In this document: positions 10,481-20,870 of the stretch, piece by piece | Layout of the letters: every line of letters starts with the position of its first letter | Numbering within the stretch: position 1 is the first letter of the stretch | Assembly (NCBI GenBank): GCA_035578905.1 | Contig: JAQJVL010000667.1 | Location: 119,501-183,500 of the forward strand | Length of the DNA stretch: 64,000 bases | Direction: 5' to 3' | Origin: Stictocephala bisonia | Taxonomy: Eukaryota > Arthropoda > Insecta > Hemiptera > Membracidae | Translations under genes and position numbers: made by a program | The notes under the pieces: model-generated | What the model was told of the DNA's origin: nothing | Database searches by the model: none | Seen by the model: the letters and a program-made list of their open reading frames with translations, nothing else

Positions 10481-11960
10481 TACAGGTGTCGGCAAAAGTC
10501 TGGGATATATTAAAAAATGTCAAAACTATTGAAAGAAATGTAATGAAACTTTGCAGTTATGTACATGTACCAAACATTTAAACATAATTTACTAGTTTTT
10601 TCTATACTCACGGGTTGGCCTATGAAGGATGTCTTAAAAATTTTAAAATAATCTTACTTTAAATTATATCTCATTTAAAAAGCCTTTGTTTATAAAATAG
10701 GAAAGTGCAAACCTGAGGTCAAAAGAATAACCCAGTCAGAAAATACAGCCACTTAAAATATTTTATGTCAGGTTTGGGTAAAAGTCTGGAATGTATTTGT
10801 TAATATTAAAACTATTTAAAGATATATAATGAAAATTTGTATTTATGTACGTGTCCCTATACCAAAAATGTACACATATTTCACTTGTTTTTTATTTATC
10901 CAAGGAATGGCCCATGAAGGAAGTCATAAAAATTAAAATACATGCCTAACTCGAGTTACAACTCATTTTAAAGGTTTTTGTTTGTAAGAAACAAGAGTGC
11001 AAACCTGAGGTCAAAAGGATGCCCAGTGAGAAAATATAGCCTCTTAAAGGACTTAATATCATATAACTAATACTGCTTAAGGACAAGGCTAAGAAAGTTA
11101 TCATTTATTGCTGCACAGAGCTATAATTTATCTGACTGAATATGACAAATTAATTTTAATAAAACATAAGTAAAAAATTACTATAATAATATTCTATTTT
11201 TAGGGTAAACATACTGTCAAAAGAGTTGATATATTTGCTTATTTTTATTTTTGTTAAATAACATAGTTATTTTCATAATGCAGTGGTTTGTTACGATTGT
11301 TAACAATCAACAACATACTCAACAACAGGTACGTCAAACTGTTAAATAAATAGCCGTACAATTAAGAAGAATCAATAATATGACATTAAAATCCTGTATT
11401 TTCTGACTGGGTCATGCTTTTGATCTCAGGTTTGCACTATTGTATTGTACAAAGGAAGACCTTTAAATTGAGGCATAACTCGAAGTAGGCTACATTTAAA
11501 ATTTTTAAGACTTCCTTCTTAGGCCATGGGATGGATATACGAAAAAACAAGTAAAATATATCTAAATGTTTAGTATAGAAACATGTACATAACTACAAAA
11601 TTTAATTACAATTTTTTCAAAAGTTTTAAATCTAATAAATATATTCCAGACTTTTCCTCAAACCCTGATTTAAATTCTTTAAGTCGTTGTATTTTCTGAC
11701 TGGGTCATCGTTTTGACCTCAGGTTTGCACTTTTGTATTGTACAAAGACCATTAAAATGAGGTATAAGTCAAGGTAGGCTTACTTTTAACATTTCTAAGA
11801 CTTCCTTCATGGGCCAACCCCTGCATACAAGAAAAACTAGTAAAATATGTGTAAAGGTTTGGTATATTGTCATGTACATAACTGAAAAAATGCATTACAT
11901 TTCTTACAATAGATTTGAAATTAATAAACACATTAAAGGTTTTTGTTCAACCCAGTATAC
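10481..11960. mobile_element. Compound foldback element with two-unit arms
   Basis: Two direct units of about 285 bp (10481-10765 and 10766-11050) are followed by a 336-bp centre and two inverted units (11387-11669 and 11672-11960). Units start like CAGGTTTGGGTAAAAGTCTGG and end like CAGTCAGAAAATACAGCC; both motifs appear in reverse at 11400, 11645 and 11690. The outer end of the fourth unit is degraded. The start resembles a mariner/Tc1-type terminus, but no transposase is present. Confidence 0.75.
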
Positions 11961-12334
11961 TTTAAATAGTAAAATTACTATTTTTAGTAAATAACTTTAA
12001 GTTCATTAGTTTTATTTTCTACTGATTCAATAATTCTATCTAAAAAAAGTCGAATTAAATCATAATCATATGAATCCAGGTATAGATGATGAAAATATAT
12101 GTGGGTAGTGAGCATTGATCAGTTATGTGATTACGGAGTTATAACTAAAACTATGGATCACAGAGTTATTCACTGCCCATTGTGTTCTTTACAGAGAAGG
12201 CTAGCTCTTCTTTCGTCAAATGGAGACACAGAGTCGTTGAATGATAGCAAACTGTGTAATTAGCTCTGTGACAGGCCTAACGTACAACAATTTAACATCA
12301 AGACACATGCCTACCGTTAACATAAAACAAACGT
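11961..12334. other. Unassigned sequence
   Basis: Lies between the foldback element and duplication copy B. A less AT-rich patch at 12180-12300 has no recognisable coding or RNA features. Confidence 0.4.
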
Positions 12335-12815
12335 AGTTATCGTTTTTATTTTGACCAATATCACTATAAAACTAACTGTCACAAGCAATAATAAAAAAAC
12401 ACATAATAACTTTAAAATATAGTAAACACTTTCCTATGGGTTCAGCACAAATTATATAATCTATGTAATATTAATACAAAAATAATTAGCAAATTTAAAA
12501 CAAACTAAACTATGAACTTAAGCGGCTGTCACAGTCAAAGGTTCTCCAATTAGTAAACTATCCCATTGAATAATTAGTTTATATAAATTTTGATAATTCC
12601 CTGGATATTGGGCTATTAATAAATAGCTCTTTCTGAGAAACCGTCGACCTAGTTAGTAACAACAATCAATTACACTCATTTATACACCATAATAGTAATA
12701 TTGCTATCCAAATTACTTGACAATATCACCTAGGTTTATTTGGTTTTTACAAATTAAAACAAATATGAGGCACATATTAAGGTTTATCTTAAAAACAAAT
12801 GGAATTGTATTATAA
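12335..12815. repeat. Direct duplication, copy B (left part, with SINE-A copy 5 tail)
   Basis: Collinear with 9685-10220 at an offset of about 2.65 kb. It includes AGCGGCTGTCACAGTC at 12519 and a SINE-A tail fragment at about 12598-12690 (CTATTAATAAATAGCTC onward). The SINE head is missing because the duplicated block starts inside the insertion at 9685. Confidence 0.75.
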
Positions 12816-13149
12816 AATAACATTTAAAATATATAGGATATTACAGTTTATAGGATTCAAACATATAAATGTTATTTTGCATACTATAATATTAAAATAA
12901 TGTGTAATTGAACGCTTAAAGCATAATATAAAACCATTATTTTTAAATTGTATAATAGTAAATTCTTAAAAACGTGCACAATTTCCTAACTAACGTAATA
13001 TTATCATATTTATTTTGTGAATATAAATATAAATATATTGTTTATATCTTAATAACAGAAGAATACATTTTAAATATGATAAAATTGTACAAGGTGTCAT
13101 TCTTAGACATATATTTTCATCTAATCCCTTATTAATACCTGTTGTAGCG
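12816..13149. other. AT-rich spacer, 3' flank of the RTE insertion
   Basis: No feature seen. Together with 16569-16804 it separates the two parts of duplication copy B. Confidence 0.4.
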
Positions 13150-16100
13150 TGTTTGGCGAATGACTTACTTGACTTATTTCCTTTAATCCTGAGGGGGACG
13201 TAGGGCCGCAACAAATGATCTCCACCGAACTCGATTCTGGGCCATCCGCTTTGCCTCTCCCCAGCTCTTGCCTTCTTCTTTTAGCTCCTTCTCAACCGAT
13301 CTCCTCCATGTCATCCTTGGCCTGCCCCTCTTCCTGCTTCCCTGTGGGTTCCAATCCAGAGCTTGGCGGCTGATGTTGTTATTCTCTTTCCTTAAAGTGT
13401 GTCCTATCCACCCATATTTTCTTTTTTTAACTATATCAGCAACAGGGGATGTTTGCGCCCTCCTCCATAATTCTTCGTTAGTGATCATGTCAGGCCATCG
13501 GACACCTAAAATTCTTCTCAGGCACCGGTTTATGAAAACCTGGAGTTTGGCTGTTATTGTTTTTGTAACTTTCCAAGTTTGACAACCATAAAGAAGTACA
13601 GAAGTTACATTTGTTCCAAAGATTCTGAGTTTAGTGCTTCTTCTTAGTTGGTTTGATCGCCAAATTGGTGCTAGTTGGGCAAAAACTCCCTTGGCTTTTC
13701 TGATCCTCTGTGCCACATCTTTTTCTGTCCCCCCTGACGTAGATACTATACTTCCAAGATAGACAAACTCTTCCACTCTCTCAATGACCTTGCCATTCAG
13801 CTCCAGTTGTTGGTTGTCCCTTTCATTTATTCTCATTTCTTTAGTTTTTTCCAAATTAATTTTTAAACCAACTTTTTTCCCTTCTCTGTCAAGATCTCTG
13901 AGCTTATCTTCCATATCTATTCTTCTATGAGCAATAATGCACAAGTCATCGGCGAAATCTATGTCTTCGAGTCTATCAGTGAGTCCCCACCGCAGTCCTC
14001 TGGGCCTTCTTGCTATTTTCCTCATCACTCCATCCAAAACCATTAGGAAGATGATTGGCGACAACAAACAACCCTGCCTAACCCCAGTCTTTATACTGAA
14101 TGAATCTGACAGTTTTCCCTCATGTACTATCTGGCATTTGTAATCTTCATAAATAAGTTGGATGAGATTGATTATTTTCTTTGGGACTCCAAAATATTTT
14201 AAAGCTTTCCATATCGATTGCCTGCTAATAGAATCGAAAGCTTTTTCAAAGTCAACAAAGGACAGGTATAATGGTGTTTGATATTCGGAACTTTGTTCAA
14301 TTACTATCCTTAAGGTATTAATCATATCTATACATGAATAGTCCCTTCTAAAACCCGCTTGCTCTCTCCTTAATTTGGTGTCCACTACTTCTTTGATTCT
14401 GTTGAGAATTATTCTTGTTAGTATTTTACTTGGCACTGAAAGCAATGTAATCCCTCTCCAATTAGTACAGAGTGATGTGTCCCCTTTCTTTGGGATCTTT
14501 ATAAGCAGACCATTTTTCCAATCTTCTGGTATTTCTTCCTTCTCCCACACATCTTTTAACAGATCCTGAAATATGGTTGCAGTTACTTCCACATCAGCTT
14601 TCAACATTTCCGGGGTAATGTTGTCCACTCCTGGGGCTTTCCCATTTTTCATTTCCTTAAGGGCTGTTACTATTTCTGCTCTTGTTGGTATTGTCACATT
14701 TATTCTTGGGTCTTCCAGAGGTTGTTGCTCCAAGTCCTCCTCACCAATTCCGACATCTGCTTGTTCAGTGCCCCCTTCAACTTCTCTGTTCAGCAATTCT
14801 TCAAAGAACTCTTTCCATACCTTCATTTGTTCAGCTTCCATTACTACTAGTTCTCCATTTTTGTTCTTAATGGGTTTCCTTGCAGTAAACTTTTTGTTTG
14901 CTAGCGTTTTTGTTATTTTGTAAAGTTCTTTGCTGTTGTTTTGTTCAGCTGCCTCTTGTGCCTCTTTTGCCAGGTCTTCAACCCATTTTCGTTTATCTTT
15001 CCTGAAGCTCCTCCTTACCTCTCTGTGTTTTGCATTATAGACATTCAAAGCTTCTCTCTTTTCCTCATCACTCTCTGCTTTATTTATTCTCTCCTTTTGC
15101 TGTTTCCTTTCTTCTATTTTCCTCATAGTGTCATCTGATATCCACGGCTTTTTCTTCTTTTTCCGATATCCTATTACTGTTTCACTTGAGTCTATTATCA
15201 CCTTCTTTATCATGCCCCACTTTTCTTCAACACTCTCAGAATCTTTCAGAGCTGCATAACTGTTCTGCAGTTTAATACCGAATTCCCTTGCAGTTACTTT
15301 TGTTCTTAATCTGTCTGAGTCCAGTCGCTTTTGCGTTTTTCCAAATTGAACTTTTTGCGACGCCACCTTTAGCCTGACATCTGCCGTTACAAGGTGATGA
15401 TCACTTCCACAATCTGCTCCTCTTCTGGCTCTCACATCTAGGAGAGATTTTCTCCACTGCCTGCTGATAAGAATGTGATCAATTTGATTTTCTATAACTC
15501 CGTTTGGGGAAGTCCATGTTACCTTATGACACTTTTTATGAGGGAATAAAGTGCCCCCAATAACCAACCCTTTGTCTCCACAAAAATCTACCAGCCTGTT
15601 TCCATTTTCATTCATTTCTCCTAATCCATGCCGTCCAATTATATTTTCAATTCCCTTATTGTCGTTTCCTATTTTTGCGTTCAAATCACCCATAACTATA
15701 ACTATATCTTGTCTCTTCACCTTCCTGCTAGTGTTTTCCAATAATTCATAGAAAGCTGTCTTTTCATCTTCAGACGCTCCTTCAGGTGGTGCATAACACT
15801 GTATAATTGAGACATGCCTTACTTTTGTTCTAAAACGTGCCATAATTAGTCTTTCTGATATTGGGTTCCATTCAGTAAGTGCTGACCTAGCCTTTGATGT
15901 CATCAGAATTCCCACTCCTGCTTGTCTTGGTGCGGCTTCATCTTCTTGTCCTGAATATATTAGAAAGTTTCTATCCTGTGTCTGGATTTCACCAAAACCA
16001 TTCCATCTTGTTTCACTAATTCCTAGTATATCAATTTTATAGCTTTTGAGTTCATTTTCTATTGTCTTCAAAACTCCACTATCGCTCATCGTTCGTACAT

Positions 16101-16568
16101 TCCAACAACCAATTCTTGTCCTTTTTTTCATGCCAAAAGTCTGTTCCCGTTGATCCGTCCGGTTTTCTCCATTTGTTTCAGTTTCAATAATAATCTGTTT
16201 AAGAAAAAGCAGGTTATTAGCCCACCTCTTCCGAGCCTGCTGGTGGGGCTGCCACCTACGGCCTTGGCTGCCGGATTTTTCTGTAGGGGTTTTCTCCCTT
16301 AGCCTTTGGGTCCTCCACCCTCCACAAGGCAGTGGGGTTTTGGTTCCTCTGCCTTTCCTACCGTTGGGAGTACTTATCCTCTTCCGCTAGCAAAGTCATT
16401 GACCTGTTTTCATCCGTGACCCTGGCGGGGGCCCTTACAGGGTGCTACCATCCGGGCCAGATGGACCCTGGTTTTTTAACGAGGTTGTTACTCCTCCGAC
16501 TCCTCATCCCTATCCATTCTGGATAGGTCCCGGGCTTGTCACCGGCATAGCTGAGTTGTTTGGCGAAT
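13150..16568 (-). mobile_element. Full-length RTE-type LINE with 12-bp target duplication
   Basis: TGTTTGGCGAAT at 13150-13161 is repeated at 16557-16568, so the element proper is 13162-16556 (3,395 bp). On the minus strand it has a ~425-bp leader, one long ORF (16131 to 13183) and a 3' UTR of only about 20 bases ending in an AAGTCAAGTAAGTCA-type tail. A very short 3' UTR with a short-repeat tail in place of poly(A) is usual for RTE-clade LINEs. It is GC-richer than its surroundings and undamaged, so it looks young. It inserted into duplication copy B. Confidence 0.9.
13183..16131 (-). CDS. Intact endonuclease/reverse transcriptase of an RTE-type LINE (982 aa)
   Basis: This protein would nick chromosomal DNA and copy the element RNA by target-primed reverse transcription. 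The apurinic-type endonuclease occupies about residues 5-250: WNVRTM (10-15), SETRW (39-43), GDLNAKIG (148-155), IDHIL (217-221) and SDHH (243-246). Reverse transcriptase follows: APGVDNITPEML (499-510), FVDFEKAFD (625-633), GVRQGCLLSP (683-692) and catalytic FADD (726-729). The C-terminus has WIGHTLRK (908-915) and GRPRMTW (936-942). No stop or frameshift is present and all catalytic motifs are intact. The same frame stays open upstream to about 16373 without an ATG, so the true N-terminus may be up to about 80 residues longer. It resembles SR2-like RTE proteins; the clade is judged by motif style. Confidence 0.93.
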   Translation of the reverse strand: MKKRTRIGCWNVRTMSDSGVLKTIENELKSYKIDILGISETRWNGFGEIQTQDRNFLIYSGQEDEAAPRQAGVGILMTSKARSALTEWNPISERLIMARFRTKVRHVSIIQCYAPPEGASEDEKTAFYELLENTSRKVKRQDIVIVMGDLNAKIGNDNKGIENIIGRHGLGEMNENGNRLVDFCGDKGLVIGGTLFPHKKCHKVTWTSPNGVIENQIDHILISRQWRKSLLDVRARRGADCGSDHHLVTADVRLKVASQKVQFGKTQKRLDSDRLRTKVTAREFGIKLQNSYAALKDSESVEEKWGMIKKVIIDSSETVIGYRKKKKKPWISDDTMRKIEERKQQKERINKAESDEEKREALNVYNAKHREVRRSFRKDKRKWVEDLAKEAQEAAEQNNSKELYKITKTLANKKFTARKPIKNKNGELVVMEAEQMKVWKEFFEELLNREVEGGTEQADVGIGEEDLEQQPLEDPRINVTIPTRAEIVTALKEMKNGKAPGVDNITPEMLKADVEVTATIFQDLLKDVWEKEEIPEDWKNGLLIKIPKKGDTSLCTNWRGITLLSVPSKILTRIILNRIKEVVDTKLRREQAGFRRDYSCIDMINTLRIVIEQSSEYQTPLYLSFVDFEKAFDSISRQSIWKALKYFGVPKKIINLIQLIYEDYKCQIVHEGKLSDSFSIKTGVRQGCLLSPIIFLMVLDGVMRKIARRPRGLRWGLTDRLEDIDFADDLCIIAHRRIDMEDKLRDLDREGKKVGLKINLEKTKEMRINERDNQQLELNGKVIERVEEFVYLGSIVSTSGGTEKDVAQRIRKAKGVFAQLAPIWRSNQLRRSTKLRIFGTNVTSVLLYGCQTWKVTKTITAKLQVFINRCLRRILGVRWPDMITNEELWRRAQTSPVADIVKKRKYGWIGHTLRKENNNISRQALDWNPQGSRKRGRPRMTWRRSVEKELKEEGKSWGEAKRMAQNRVRWRSFVAALRPPQD

Positions 16569-17589
16569 AGGTAGGTTTAATTTTACTCTTTTCATGGTTT
16601 ATTTTGATTTAACATGTACTGTATTAATATTCACCGACTTTATATGCGTATGTACTGAACTTATTGTCTACGTACATAAGTAAAACATTATGTACCAAAA
16701 ATGTGGCCACATACTATGAATACTTTTTGGATGCTATTAAATTTTAAAGATCGGTAAACAGGTGCCTAATAAAAAATCCTATTGTCTTTTGAAGCTTTCC
16801 TAATATTTAACGTCGTGCGTGCATACAAATATCATTTTACCTTAACCTTACTGTAGTGCCTTCACTGACACTAAGGCATTTCCCGCTACACAGACCTGTA
16901 CCTAAATCACGGTTTCGCGCCGTTACAGTTCAGTTAAAAGATGTCTTAAAAGTAACTTTTAGTTGCTTTTTCCTTATTTATATATATTGTATATATACTG
17001 TTTTATAATATTTAAATTAGCTTTAAACTTTCGTATTTTTGATTTTACTGCCAGTAAATAGCAGTAGTATTGAATCAAATACTACTAAAATATTTTATTA
17101 CAACCTTTGTTTTTAAATATTTTACCATTCGATCAATAAGTTATTTTATTATTTTAATAGATAGCGCAAATATCATGTGTAAACTAACCAAAATAAGCAG
17201 TTTTCTATATTTCCCTTATATAAATATATGGAATAGACAAATATAACATCCTGAGAAAATTGTAACCTTCGGTCAGTGTCCAAATGGACGTAAACTGTAG
17301 AGCGTGAACTTGGTGTAATTTTACATTAAAGTATTTTCATTACGGCGCAGAAATTAAGTGCACCTAAGTTTGAAGGTTGTTTACAAAGAAGGTAAGAGGC
17401 ATACGAAAAATCCAATGGTTTAATTGTACGCTATAAAATATGCATTTTAAAATTTATTATAAGTTTTGATAATTTTTAACCTAGTTGGAATAAAAGAAAT
17501 ACAGGAAATTCGAAAATTTTTTACTGTACATCAAATTTACACCATTATTACTAAAATGCACGTCATTGCATGGCATTTAAATTATAATA
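16569..17589. other. Spacer containing the right part of duplication copy B
   Basis: Bases 16805-16935 continue copy B: CTAAGGCATTTCCCG and CACGGTTTCGCGCCGT match 10300-10362 with few changes. The rest is AT-rich with no recognised features. A less AT-rich patch lies at 17265-17400. Confidence 0.55.
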
Positions 17590-18035
17590 CCTGGTTGATA
17601 TAAATGTTTTCCATAAGTTTAATAAATTTTAGAGTTTTTAATTTTCGAGATAACAAGTTCTTATTAATTCCCTGAAAGATTGTTTCCTTGGCTTTTAGAG
17701 GCCATAACATTAATTACTTGGTCTTGTTGTAAACCTTACGACGTGTACAGTTACAATATATTACTTTCACATGTGTAAATAAATGCAGTGCTTTTGTATT
17801 GATTTAAATCAATAAAAACTTAAGCAATTAAAAGTTATTATACATTGATTTAAATCGATATAAAATCACTGTATTTACTTACACACATGAAAACTATTTA
17901 TAGAGCTATACATGTTATAAAGATTACAAGAAAACCAAGTAATTAATTTTATGACTTCTAGAAGCCAAAAAAACAATTTTTTAGGTAATTGATAAGAATT
18001 TTTTTCTTGAAAGGTAAACATTCTAGAATTTACGC
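17590..18035. mobile_element. AT-rich foldback element (~445 bp)
   Basis: The two halves are imperfect reverse complements about a centre near 17835. Matching pairs include CCAAGTAATTAATTTTATG at 17936 with the reverse of CATTAATTACTTGG at 17708, AAGCCAA at 17963 with TTGGCTT at 17689, and CATGTGTGTAAGTAAATACAGTG (read on the minus strand from 17889) with CACATGTGTAAATAAATGC at 17768. No ORF. Probably a MITE; its termini are too diverged to define a target duplication. Confidence 0.75.
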
Positions 18036-18860
18036 GTATTAATTAACTTATTTTACAGTAAATAAGCATTATTAAAAACCGATCAACCACTCAGAAGTTA
18101 ATTAGTATAATTTTTATAATAAGTAAAAAGTTAATATTTTTATAAAATTACTTGTTAAGTTGAATTAAATGGAGAGTAGTTTAACTGAAATACTGTTTCA
18201 CACAAAATTTATTAATTACATACGTCCAGAAGTAATTAATTAAGGAAACGCCTTGACTGATAGTCTCTTGTTGCGAGGTATCACAGCTGAGTTAGTTGTG
18301 TTCTAGTTCTCCAGTCTAACATCACGTGTGCTTCCCTTATTGTCAAGTGGGGGGGTGGGGCAAGCTCCTCTATCTCACTAACAAACTAACGGCTTAATCT
18401 CTTACTAGTATTTATTTACCTGGCAAATGAAAACTTTAAAAAATATTATATCATGGTTTTAGGAAAAGTATAAACAAATAATTTTCTTTTCAAAGTAATA
18501 TTTTTTCATGTGGCCAAACATTCCATACAATTTATCGTGAAAGGGGGGGGGACGTGAGAAGTTTTTATTTTCATAGGAGGGGGCGAGGTACAACAATATT
18601 TGGGAATACCTGCTGTAAAGGATGTTCCAATATTAGTGTTATATATGAAGTTAATTTGTAGTTTCAACAGCTGTATTAAAAATACAGTATTATTATAATT
18701 ATTGTCATATGTTTTGTTTTTGTTTTGATGATGTATCGTTAATAAATATATTCAGTTCGTAATTAACTATTTAGTGGTTTCTTTTTAAAACTTCTATTAA
18801 AAATAATAATATATATTATAATGGTTTTTGTTATTAAATTGTTAAACTATTTTTTTTTAA
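18036..18860. other. Unassigned sequence with short poly-G runs
   Basis: G runs occur at 18348-18360 and 18544-18551. A less AT-rich stretch at 18245-18375 has no recognised coding or RNA features. Confidence 0.4.
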
Positions 18861-18867
18861 AGTGATC

Positions 18868-18965
18868 CTTTTATAGTTGATTGGGTTTCTGACAAATTCA
18901 CATCGCTCGAAGAGAATTATTGAACCTCGAACATCCCTTTTGATAGTAATGATAAAATAGACGTT
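18868..18965. repeat. ~100-bp dispersed repeat, copy 1
   Basis: Shares TTATAGTTGATTGG, CATCGCTCG and CGAACATCCCTTTTGAT with 24617-24715 in the same orientation. Unknown family. Confidence 0.6.
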
Positions 18966-19354
18966 GAATTCATAAGTCCTCAATACACCATTTTATAATA
19001 CCCAATCCATTATTCTCACAGCTAAATTTTATAAAATGTATGTGCAATACACAAATTCAAACTAAACTATTATAAAGTTATTCTGATAGTTTCTACAGTA
19101 ACAAAGTATTGAAACATTTAGTCAATAATGTAATAAAAATAATTTTATACAAAAAATACTCTGTTTTATTATGTATTTGTGTAATTGTACTTCATAAATC
19201 TATATAAAAATATAAAGATTTTTAGAGACAAAAAATATCAAATCAGTTATTCAATCACTTACATTACACAATTTACAAAAACTTGTAACTACATTACTAA
19301 GCGTACTAAATCTGCAATGAAGAATCAAAATGTGCCTGATTTGCATATTAAACA

Positions 19355-19645
19355 ATAAAACGAATTACTGTCTTAATAAAGAAACAATTAACCTAGATCA
19401 TTGCTGTAAAGTTTTTTCCTCAAAACCACATGTGGAGAATCTAATAAAAATATTTTAATTTTTCTTATATTCAAGCATTGCAAAAAATTAGATGTCCAGG
19501 ATTCTAATCTAAACAAATTTTAAATTCAAACATATAGCATGCGACATATCATATTAAATGTATTAAATCCCTGAGTATTTTGATGCAATTCGATTTGAGT
19601 TTGACACATCCTTTTTAAAATGTTTGAAAAAAAATGTATAAAACT
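19355..19645. repeat. Left arm of a ~290-bp inverted repeat flanking a gypsy remnant
   Basis: Reverse complement of this arm matches 22640-22920. Shared stretches include ATTGCTGTAAAG (19401) with CTTTACAGCAAT (22864), TGTGGAGAATC (19431) with GATTCTCCACA (22832), GACATATCAT (19542) with ATGATATGTC (22724) and TATTTTGATGCAATTCGATTT (19577, diverged). The gypsy-like coding remnant begins right after it. Confidence 0.7.
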
Positions 19646-19649
19646 AGCT

Positions 19650-20870
19650 ATACCCGCCCACTTCACCGGTCATAATATTGAGTTTGATTATATAAATCAA
19701 AATGTGCAGCAAGCTTTCAATTTACACTGTTCTACCGGGTCTTTTGACCGGCTCTACTTTTGGTTTCTTTACTTACGGTTTGACAGGGTGCCTGAGATCG
19801 CTCCTGAGAGAATGTCTGTAGGTGCGAATCGGCCTGTGGAGGGTTGTGTTCTCGACCTCCTGTTGTTTGTTTTGCCTATGGCCAACCTGGTCACATTTGT
19901 CGTGATTGCCACATGCTCAAGGTCTTGATGCGGAAAACGCTCAGCGCAGGTGGTTGCCTCCACAGCAGCTCATTACGTTGTTGCGAGTGACCGTAACAAT
20001 TTGTTTATGACGCGTGTCAATAGCAGGAGTGCCGGATTTTTCGGGCCTTGCCTGGCACGGCTTCCCTTGGACTTAGTGCGATCACCTCGGTGTGTCCTGG
20101 CGTTTTCATTTCTTTCGGTGGTACGGTGTGTCGAGCCCTTCTTGATTCTGGTTCGGCATGCTGTATCATCAACTTTTCTCTTTTTAAGCCTCTTGACGCC
20201 TTAGGACTTGTCAGGCACACCGAGCCTTCTTCTATTACTTGCTGGACGGCATCCTAATCTCCATTACCAATTCTTTCAAAGGCGTTTTTACATTTCAAGA
20301 TTGAAGGATTTTTCTGGAGGTGGGGTTTTCTTGTTGCCTAAGACCTGGCGGTTTCTTGTATCTTAGGGGCAGACTTCATCTCTAAAAGTGGTATGGTGCT
20401 TGACCTCCAGAAGTGCCACATGTTTTTTAAGCACAATCGGCGAGTTTTTGTGCCTCTAGTAGGTGATTCTGACTGCCCTCCAGTAGTCAAAGAGGTGGGT
20501 TGTGAGCCCGAACAACCCATGGTGGATCCGGTTTATCATCTCCCCTCTGATCAGGCGGAGGATATCAGGAGGCTGTGTTTGCAGTTTCCTGATGTCCTCC
20601 GCTGATCTGGGGGTCAATTCTCTTTGTTTTTGATCCACCTTACCGATTCTCAGCCAGTTTGAAGTCATCCTTACAAACTTGCTTCCCCAAAGATGGAGGT
20701 TGTGAGGGCTATGATCGAAGATCTTCTTAGCAAAAGTGTTATTGAACCGTCTCGTTCCTGCCAGTCCAGCTTTTCTTGTGCCCAATTCTAATAGTAAATC
20801 TAGGCTTATCGGATAGATGGATTATCGGAAGCTCAACGCTATGGTCTCTATAGTACCTCTGCGTTCGAAC
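19650..20870 (+). pseudogene. Ty3/gypsy-type gag-pol remnant (zinc knuckle, protease, start of RT)
   Basis: A decayed polyprotein fragment. A gag zinc knuckle at 19868-19909 keeps C, H and two C positions but has Tyr for the second Cys (CFAYGQPGH). The aspartic protease active site DSGS is at about 20144-20155, and the protease end ILGADF at about 20362. The start of reverse transcriptase (PYKLASPKMEVV, then VIEPS) runs from about 20669. These pieces are in one frame but separated by stops, and a +1 shift near 20766 is needed to follow RT to MDYRKLN. RT catalytic motifs, RNase H and integrase are missing. No flanking LTRs were found. Non-functional. Confidence 0.75.

Noticed and set aside
12990..13214. 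74-codon minus-strand frame
   Set aside because: Overlaps the end of the RTE element in another frame and extends into AT-rich flank; no support.
13268..15751. Several plus-strand frames of 60-116 codons
   Set aside because: They are antisense shadows of the intact RTE ORF.
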